64,000 nt of DNA from Glandiceps talaboti (taxonomy: Eukaryota; Hemichordata; Enteropneusta; Spengelidae): the NCBI RefSeq assembly GCF_964340395.1, contig NC_135551.1, positions 21,993,503 to 22,057,502 of the forward strand, read 5' to 3'. The translations under genes were made by a program, and so were the position numbers. Below, piece after piece: positions 1 to 10,900 of this stretch (position 1 is the first letter of the stretch; each line of letters begins with the position of its first letter). Below the pieces are notes generated by a model, which had not been told where the DNA came from, did no database searches, and saw only the letters and a list, made by a program, of their open reading frames with translations.

Positions 1-143
1 GTGTGTGTGTGTGTGTGTGTGTGTGTGTGGTGTATGTGTGTAATATCAAAGGTTTGATGTGCAGATTTAACAAGCAATAATATCAAGCTGTATGTTGACT
101 TGTGCATACAGTATTTATATATTAAACTCTGTTTTCCTTGCAG

Positions 144-231
144 GATTTGGAACGTATCTTAGAGAACAGTGATTGGTGCGTGGAAAGAGCAACAAACACA
201 CTCAGATCATTTGAGGATTCTGACAGTGATG
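144..231 (+). CDS. SMARCAD1: SMARCAD1 window exon 1 (CUE domain, C-terminal half)
   Basis: Acceptor ttgcag, donor g|gtaatt. Encodes [20 protein letters not shown] followed by an acidic SFEDSDSD stretch. The pattern matches the last helix of a ubiquitin-binding CUE domain, as expected for SMARCAD1 CUE2. The exon ends one base into a codon. The remainder of the domain lies before the window. Confidence 0.85.
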
Positions 232-283
232 GTAATTACAATCTGGCTGGTTATTATATTTTGTCAGGGTTATTGTTTGTGTA

Positions 284-350
<67 letters not shown>

Positions 351-3300
351 TATAGACTGTTTCTAGTTACCATTCACATGCTCTGTTTGATACAGCCACG
401 CAAAAACAAATAAGAATCTGTACATGCTACACTTCCATGCAGCAAAATCGAATGAATACAATTTCTTGCGACATTTTGTCCAACTGAACAGTGCCACCAT
501 GCAGACATCAAATGCAGACATGAAAACATTGATGCCAGCGTGTCTGGATCAATTTGCATACTGGTACATTTAAATGACTTATTTCATTTAGACAAAATGT
601 AGCAAGAAATTGCTTATCTTAGTGTAGAATATGCTGTTTCTTATTGGTTAATTTGTGTGTGGTTGTATCAAACAGCAGATGAACAGTAACTTGAAATGAG
701 CTGTGATACGATGACATCTATTTTATCTCATGTGAGAGGGTCAGTTTATTTTCATGTATGTATACCTATAGTCATAGATTTATAGCACATGGAGTGGAAA
801 TCATCATAGCGTTGACTAAGAGTGATTCCCAAATATTCACCGAACCCTCAGGGGTGTACTACAATGGGCTATTTTCATGTGACGTGAGAGAGACTTATGA
901 AACAAGGCTGAAAGAAACAGTTGGGCACTCAATGCTGGCACAACCCAGTTTAGATTGCTATCACCATATGACAGCCATTGAAGTACACATCTGTGAAAAT
1001 GTGGGATTTGCTTCCAAGAAATGTTCTACTGTGTGAGCAGAAATTTTCATTTGTAACATAGAACCCGAGAGTTGATAAACATTCATTGACGCAAGAAACC
1101 AAATAATCCAAATAATTGTTATTTTGCCACATGTAGGTAGGGAAATTCTATTTCAGATAACTTGAAAGTTAAATTCTTGAACACTTCTTTTTAGTACATG
1201 CAGTAACTTCCACTTTTGCAATTTAATGTTGTTGCTTTATTTCCAGATGTCGTTGAAATCAACTCTGATGATGGCAAAGCTGATGAAATGTCAAAAAGGG
1301 AAAACATAGCAAAACAGACTAAGAAACCTGATAAAAAGAAGACGACTACCACCACCACTACCACCACCAGCAATAAAAACTCCAAATCAAAAACCAATGA
1401 CAAAGATGTTTATCGTCGGAGACAGCCAATCGTAATTTCAAGTGATGAAGATGACAGTGATGATAGCCATGACAACAAAAGTGATGATGTACAGGAAGTA
1501 GAGGAGCAGAGTTACCAAGGTAGCATAGATGGAAACTCAAATGATGGTAGCAGCAAAGATGGTAAGGATGAAGATGGTGATGATGGTTGTGATGGTAACG
1601 AAGATGAAGATGTCTACAGCAGTGATGAAAGCTATGAAGAGGAAATGAGTGCAAACAGTAAAGTGTTGATTCTATCATTTTTCAATGACTCTACCGTGGA
1701 GGAGTTACAGACAGTGCCAGGATGTTCTAAGAAGAAGGCTACAAGGATAAGGGAACTACGACCATACAGAACATGGCAAGACTTGGTAGGGTTAAATTTT
1801 AGCTTTCATTTCTAGGATACTTAGATACAGGGGCTCTGTAGGGATTCATGGGTAAAGTTGATGAAAAATACAATCAGGAAGTCATTAATGTCCTCAGTTT
1901 TGACAAAGAATGGAACCCATAGTGACAGATTGCTGGAACTGAGGTGAATTATGCAAACTTCTACCCTAAGATATAGAGGTTTTATTAGTTAGTGATTTAC
2001 AGGTAAAGTTGACAAATGAGACATTCAGGAAATTTATAATTTCATCAGTTTAGACAAAGAACAATTCCCCTTAGTGACAGATTGTTGAAGTTAGGAGAAT
2101 CATCCAAACTTTTTTTACCCCATATGTCATAGTAGTAATACATGTATAACAGCATAAACTCTGTTCAGTCAGTTATGCTGCAATATCATTGGTGCTATTT
2201 TTTGTCCTACAGTACGACAAATTTGACCGCACAAGACTACTGACTACAGATATTATCTGGGACAGTAAGACAATTCTAGAAGAACGGGAGATGTTGAGAA
2301 AACTGATGAACAAATGCAACAAGATATCAACAGCATTACAGAGTATTATCTCACAGAGTTTGAACGATGATGATTGCGGAGAAGATAACGAGGGACATTT
2401 AGTAAAGCAACCTCAGCTGCTCAACGCAAGGTATGAACAGTTAATTTATAGTCATGAATATTCATTGTTCATCCAATACATATGTATGCCTGCTAAAGTC
2501 CCATGAGGCAACACTTTGGCCACTGCTAGAGCAATGAAAGTGAAATAGAGTTCCAATTTGGTGTTTTTTTGGCAGTCTTGCAAAATTTATAGGACGCAAA
2601 ATCATAAAATGATGCATCTTTCTGCCAATACCTGTATTTTCTGTAGTGGTGTTCCCCTTTACAGCACAGATGTTGTGTGATTCACATACATACATCTTGT
2701 GGACCTACACTATGAAAACCTAACTAGCAATTAAGACCATAAAACAAAACTTTGTTTCTGGACAGATATCCAGGAAAGAATTTTCCCCACACAACTTGTC
2801 ATGGAAATAAGCCAATTTCTACATAGTGGTCGGAACTCTGGGTGGGCAAAAGCTTATAAAGTGATTGTGATACAGTACATTGAGTTTGTCAACAAAGTTC
2901 TAGAAATCAGGTATATCAGTAGTCTAGCTGCTAGACCCTTGGGCAGTTATGATGAATTATAAAAGTGACCATAGGTTGCATAGCGAAAGGTTGCACTCTA
3001 TGGGGACTGTGAATAGACTCGTACTCTCATCCTTCTCTTGTTTGGTAACCTCCCAATCACAGATCCAGGTCTTACTACAAGACTAGCGCATCGGATGACA
3101 ACTGAACTTTATTAATTGTTTCCTGGTTTGTTTCTGTTTTTATAGTTATTCTCTTAAACCATATCAAATGATAGGATTGAATTGGTTGGTGTTACTACAT
3201 AGGAAGGAAGTTAATGGTATATTGGCTGATGAAATGGTAAGCATGTATTGTATTGTATTTTGTACCATCAACAGTACCATGCAATACTAAATAGTCATTA

Positions 3301-4903
3301 ATTTTTGAATTTATGGTAACTTTAATGTTATTGATTCAGTGGTACAGTTCAGTAAATTAGAAGTTTACATAGTCAAACAAAATATGTTGAGTACATGTAT
3401 TGGTATCTTTTTGTGAAAATGGAAAAAAGATATTGGGTTTGCTGCTCATTCTTACTATGTGATTCAACCGTGCAGAAACCAATAAGAAACATTCTACACT
3501 TTAAGATAGCAAGATTACATTTTCTTTCTACATTTTTGTCTAAATGAAATTAACCATTTAAATATACTGCTACTAAACACAGACATGCGAGCACTAATAA
3601 TATATTGATGTCTGCATTTGATGTCTGCATGGTGGGATGTTAGTTCATTTCATTTTCGACAAAATGTAGCAAGAAACTATTCATTCAGTCTTGCTATTTT
3701 AAAGTGTAGCATTAGACTGTAAAATACGTCATGTTGCTCCACCCACACCGAACTATGTGGTTGGCCGATGTGTGAGGGCGCCCTGTCACGGCAGACCTTA
3801 CAGTCTAGTGTTATAGTAGTATGTGCAGTTTCTTGTTGGTTTCTGTGTGGTTGTATAAAACAGAGTGAACAGTAGCCTGTAAAGCGCTGTAAGTACTAAA
3901 AGATAGAATAGAAATGTTTAACATTGTAATAACTTGTTAATTTTTAACAGGGTTTAGGCAAGACGATCCAAGCTATTGCATTCCTAGCACATCTATTGGA
4001 GACTGGAGATAATGGTCCTTATCTGATTGTTGTGCCTTCTTCAACCATGGGTAAGTTTTATGTACTCCACTTGTGTCATATTTCCAGTTTAGACAATGTT
4101 ACTGTACTCTGTAAGATGTTACAGTCAACTTTTCAACGAGTAGATAGTGGTTAAAGAATTCTTGGTACCTGCAAATATAACATTTTACCTCATGCTAGAG
4201 GGTCAAAATATGACAAGAAAGTCGAGTTATTCTCTCGCACACACGCCTATAGTAATGTATGTGATGCGTGTGGAGGTGAAGTTGTGATGTCAACCAAGAA
4301 ATTGTTTATGACACGCCTAGGCATTAATATTCTATTTCAGGTACCAAGAATTCCTTGAGAGCACCAGCACAAGACAGTAGTTATAGACCTCAAATAAGTT
4401 AGTCATTACAAGGAGGTGACACTATCTCCGTGGTCATTACGATCGTTATTGTATTGTCAAATTCATAGCAACCAGTCAGTGAAATGGTACCTTCTTATCT
4501 TTAGTTTTAAATTTGACCCCAAAAAAAGTGTTTGCATTTATTCGAACTCAAGTGTACACACACCATCTACATATCGCCGTCCACATCTGAGTCAGCATGT
4601 TTGCTGAGTTGGTCCACAGTGAGACCTCCCCGTGAGTTCCACGCTCTTTGCCCACAAGTTACCGGCAAGACTTGTGAGCTTATTTGGTTCCAATAGTGTA
4701 GACCATCTAAATCCACTAATGCAACGTAATTCTCCCGCTTGACAGTAGTTTTTGCAAAGACTTGGTGATGTTTTCACAAATTTCTGTAATTCCTGATATA
4801 TAAGATATCAAATACGAAGTATATCATACCATCAAAGCAAAGTCTCTGTGATATATACCTCTCTGTCTCTCTGTCTCTCTGTCTCTGTCTCTGTCTCTCT
4901 CTG

Positions 4904-4995
<92 letters not shown>

Positions 4996-7900
4996 CCTCC
5001 CTCCCTCCCTCCCTCCCTCCCTCCCTCCCTCCCTCCCTTCCTTGCACCTCCCTCCCTCCCTCCCTCCCTCCCTCCCTCCCTCCCTTCCTTGCACCTCCCT
5101 CCCTTCCATGCATTTACATACAAGCCCCCTCTCTCATGATCCTAGCAGGCTATGATCAGTTACTTCTTTATCAATTAGATCAAGTACTCCATAATGTAAA
5201 CTATATTTTTTCTACTTCAGACAATTGGATTCGAGAGTTGCATAAATGGTGCCCAGCACTTGAAATACTGCAATATTTTGGATCACAAGATGACAGGAGG
5301 GATTTGAGAGCAAGTATTCTGTCACGACATGTAGATTTCAATGTTATAGTTTCAACGTAAGTTCATGTCATTGAATACCTTGAATTTGTAAGCCTAGATA
5401 AAAAGTTAAAAATAGCCAAAGTATTATTTATTATTCGTGATACTTTTCTGTGTCTCCTTTGTCAGCTGGTCTGATATGTATGGTGACATTCTTCATCAGT
5501 GATCGAAATTCTTTGTCTTCTTCTGCAATTAAATTTCTGCCTTGGTTCTTGTTCACACCTAACCTATAATCTCTCCTGAGGAGTGGTCGTGCTTCGGACA
5601 ATTTTTTAATTTGTCACTGCTTAATGAGTTTACCTCTCACAGCTTCATGTACAGTATACCAAAATTCATCTACAAAAGTACCATAATGGCTTGTACAGTG
5701 GTGGTATCAGATGTTTCTTTGATGAATTGAAAATAATCTCTTCGTTTGTTGCTGATACGGCTGTCGGTGGAATGTGCTGTGTTTCTAATCATCAGATTTT
5801 GATACATGGTATATACTGTATATATCACATTTAATGACTCACACCATCAATATTACTTGAAAAGATTTGACACTTCCCATTTCATTTTTTCAGATATAAC
5901 ATGTGTATGAATACCCCAGAAGACAGAGGTCTATTTAAGAAAATACATTTACGTTATATAATACTAGATGAGGCCCATATGTTGAAGAACATGAACTCTC
6001 AGCGGTATAGGAATCTGATGAAAATAAAGGTAAATATCTTAGATTTTATCATGGATATGCAAATACCATAATAGATATGCAAATATTTTAATATGCAAAT
6101 ACCATAATGAATATGCAAATGTAAGTCATATGTTCATTTGCATACACGACACTGTAACCATGTGGGCCTACTGTAGTACCATCACAAAATATTATATCTT
6201 TTTGTAAAGCAACAGTATCTTGTACGATGGAATTACTAGCCCTCTAATCTGCACCAACATCTGATCACTCTACTACAAAATATTACAAATCAGAAGTGCT
6301 GCAGTCCAGTACGTGAACACAGCTGTAAAGTTTAAGTTCTTTCTTTCTTTCTTTCTTTCAGGCCGACAGACGACTTCTTCTGACAGGTACACCTCTACAA
6401 AATAATTTACTTGAGTTGATGTCTCTGTTGTGTTTCCTTATGCCACAAATATTCCTTGTTGACGGAAGTACAGCTCATCTGAAAAGGATCTTTACATCAG
6501 TAAGTCTGTCTAATAATACCTCTTGTGATGACATCACAAATACTCATATATTTATAGTTCCTAGTGGATGAACAAAACATGGCACAAATGTCAGATACAG
6601 TAGTCCACATATGCACATTGCTTTGTTCCATGACTGTCTTGATAATGACCGATTGGCTGCCATATTTGTCATAAAAAATTCAGGACATGAATTACAAAGT
6701 TGAAATGTTGGGAAATGGCATCAATGAAGACTTGTTGTATTGATAATATGTTGTGATGTCATGGCCAGGTTTTCCCATAAATCCTTGCATGGAATCCTCA
6801 AAATGATTGAACACATGTCAAGTGCAGTAGGCCTTGTAGTACAAGATGTCAATGCTGAGCAAGTTACTAGGAGCTATTTTATCACGTCAAATCACATGCA
6901 AGTTGATAGCAATAATCAAACACTGCATGACTGTGCTTATCCGTTCATATTGTGTCATGTTGTCATTGTTTACAGTTAGTTTATGTTTCTCAATATATTT
7001 TTTTTTTTAATTTTCTTTGATCTTTCCTCTAGGTAAACAGTAGTCATGATGAAAACGAAAAGAGTCATTTTCAACGTGATCAAATTGCTAACGCTAAACG
7101 AATCATGCAACCATTTGTACTTAGACGGATCAAAATAGATGTAAGTATTTAACTATCTTAGCTTTGCTCCATCATTTACAGTTGAATTAGTCTAGCCTAG
7201 AACTGAAAATTTTACATAGATATTGTTAGATTACTAGTATTGGTTTCCAACCTTGTACGCAGATGTGCTACAACAGTGACAGACATTGTTGAAGTTACAC
7301 TAAACCGTAGAATATCAGCAGTAAACACCAGGGTACACACAATTAGTAGTTGCCTTGTCTGGAAATACTAGTCCAGTAATTTTTTTAATGATATGGCTGC
7401 TACAATAGTATAATTCTACTTTAAACATGTGCATTCTTTTTAATTATAAATATAGTTTGCAGGTATTTAAAAAGGACTCATTCAAACACAAAATTGATGA
7501 GCATATATCTCTGAAAAAAAGCAAGACTCAGGCAAGGAAAAGCAGAAAACTCCTTGTTTAAAGTTGTTTATTCATTCATGCAAAGACATAGACTGTGTAT
7601 CTGTATTATCAGTATCCAACTGTGATAAGATGTAAAATCTTCAATTACTTCGTTGTACACTTCCACAAGTGAAGTAAACGTGGAGACTAACTTTGAAACC
7701 AATACTAATAATCTATCAACATCTATGTAAACATTTTCGTTCAAGGCTAGATTATTATTGTAAATCAACTGTAAACTGGATTTTAGCCTTTTTGTACCAA
7801 TATTTTGTGGTTGTTGTGTTTGTCTGTCAAATATTCTCTCTATTTTGTCTTACTGTGATGGCAGTGTTGTTTGCTTCTCTCTGACACTCCTAATCCCACT

Positions 7901-10900
7901 AACGTTGAAAACATTTTGAAAAAAACAAAGCCAGAAAGGAATCGCAGAGGATTTTTGAGTTCCAAATAACATGTACCAACTTAAAACAACTTCCAAAGAA
8001 ACATGACCCACTAATCAATGAGATTGTTTCATTTGCATATTGTGCTCAATTTGACAGGTGTTAAAACAACTTCCTAAGAAACATGACCGTGTAGAGAAGT
8101 GTTCTTTATCGGACAGTCAACAGGAACAGTATAATAACCTAATTATCAAGTTATCGTCATCACTACGAGGTTCATCAGATGCTGGTAAACTAGCAGGTGC
8201 TATGATGCAGTTACGTAAAATGGCTAATCACACTTTACTACATCGCCATCACTATAACGATGACAAACTGAAAAAGATGTCAAAACTTATGTTGAAGGTA
8301 AGTTTTAGTCATAACCAGTCAGTTCCAGAAAATTTCTGAGGTATCGGCAATTTTCCTTGTAAAAGTCAGGGTCATGCTATACAACCTTGACAGTCAAATT
8401 TGACAAACAAAACTGATTAAGCATCTGTGCTAAATTTGAAATTTTCACCAAAGGCTACCCTGGGCTATGGAGCTCAGACATTAACTTCTGATATTATCAT
8501 GCTTTGTGTGACTAACATGGGAAGTAGGGAGTGAGTCGAGTTGTAATCAAACAGACAATCACAGTAATGGAATCGTATCTCCTTTTGAACAAAGTAATGT
8601 GTTTGTGTATTCTTTCTTACCATTATAAGTGTTTAATATGCACAATACTATATATTCAAAGAAGTGAAAAACTATTCAGTACTTCTATTTTCTCACATAA
8701 CCACGTCAATCCCATGATATTCCAGTCTGTCTCTTTCAAGTACTATCTTATCTCCACAGCCATCCCATAATATTCTGTTTCAATTACTGTCGTATTTCAG
8801 CTCCACAGCCATCCCATAATATTCCAGTATATCTGTTTAAATTACTTATATCTTTTCTCCACAGCCATCCCATAATATTCTGTTTCAATTACTGCCATAT
8901 CACACCTTGTTAGCTATCCCATAATAGTCTGTTTCAGTTGCTGCCATAATGCACCTAGCTCCATAGTCCCATAATGTTCTGTTTCAATTACTGTCATCTC
9001 CGCAGCCATCCCATAATATTCAAGTATGTGTTTCATTTACTTCCATTTCCCGTAATATTCCTGTCTGTTTCAGTTACTTCCATTTCTCATCTCCATAGCC
9101 ATCCCATAATATTCCAGTATGTCTGTTTCATTTACTTCCATTTCTCATCTCTATAGCCATCCCATAATATTCCAGTATGTCTGTTTCATTTACTTCCATT
9201 TCTCATCTCCACAGCCATTCCATAATATTCCAGTCTGTCTGTTTTCCTTTAAACAGGAACCCAGTCATTGTGATGCTAACGCTCATTTGATATTTGAAGA
9301 CATGAGCGTTATGTCTGATTTTGAACTACACAACCTGTGCAATATGTATTGTCACCTTAAACGACATGTGCTGCCTAAATCAGTACTCCTTAACTCAGGG
9401 AAGTTTCTCATGCTGGACAAGCTCCTGCCAGATATGAAGAAACGGGTCAGTATTTATGATGTTATTGGCGCCATTGAAAAGCACTATACCTCTGAAGTCT
9501 GACATGTTATGAATTATTTTAGATTAGATTAGATTAGATTATACTAGATATTATCGATGTGTAGTGTCTCTTTTCCAAGGGGTATATCAACATGCAGTCT
9601 GATAAAAATCCAACATAACATTGAGTTATTCGTTCGTTATTACCTTCACTTTTTGCTTGAATTTTACTTTGTGTGACATGTTATTTCTTCTTGGTCGCTG
9701 GCCGTCCCCTACATCTGATCATTCTTATTACAGAGGTCATTGTATAAATTGTATAATTACTCACACTTTAAAAGTACACTTGATATTCACTTTCTGAATT
9801 TCTTGTGCCTTGACTGGCTCATTATAATAAATTGGAAGTGTGTTTTGAATCTCTGGTATTGTTTTTCACAGGGAGACAGGGTGTTACTGTTCAGTCAATT
9901 CACCATGATGTTAGATATTGTTGAAGTCTATATGCAGAGTAACAAATATAAGTACCTAAGACTGGATGGTAGAACACCTGTTAGTGAAAGGTAAGCTGAT
10001 GCAAGTTATTGTGGCATGGATGTTATTTACAAGTTATTGTTGCATGGATGTTATTAATTGATTATTGGGCTATGGTAGTTATTTACATGTTATTACATCA
10101 TAGTTGTTATTTACAGGTGATTGCACCATGGTTTTCATTTACAGGTTATTGTACCATGGTTGTTATTTACAGGTTATTGTGCCATGGTTGTTATTTACAG
10201 GTTATTGTGCCATGGTTGTTATTTACTGTTTATTGTGCCATGGTTGTTATTTACAGGCTATTGTGTCATGGTTGTTATTTACAGGTTATTGTGCCATGGT
10301 TGTTATTTACTCTTTATTGTGCCATGGTTATTATTTACAGGTTATTGTGCCATGGTTGTTATTTACAGGTTATTGTACCATGGTTGTTATTTACAGGTTA
10401 TTGTGCCATGGTTATTATTTACAGGTTATTGTGCCATGGTTGTTATTTACAGGCTATTGTGCCATGGTTGTTATTTACAGGTTATTGTACCATGGTTGTT
10501 ATTTACAGGTTATTATGCCATGGTTGTTATTTACAGGTTATTGTACCATGGTTGTTATTTACAGGTTATTATGCCATGGTTGTTATTTACATGTTATTGT
10601 GCCATGGTTGTTATTTACAGGTTATTGTGCCATGGTTGTTATTTACAGGTTATTGTGCCATGGTTGTTATTTTACAGGTTATTGTGTCATGGTTGTTATT
10701 TACAGGTTATTGTGCCATGGTTGTTATTTTACAGGTTGGAACTAATAGACAAGTACAACAATGATGATAGTATCTTTGTGTTCCTGCTATCAACCAAAGC
10801 TGGTGGACTTGGCATTAACCTTACAGCAGCTAACCAAGTTATACTCCATGACATTGATTTCAATCCTTACAACGATAAACAAGCTGAAGACAGGTGTCAT

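Noticed and set aside
4774-5123. Arg/Glu/Gly-rich minus-strand ORFs and Ser/Leu/Pro-rich plus-strand ORF
   Set aside because: Translations of the TC and TCCC microsatellite.
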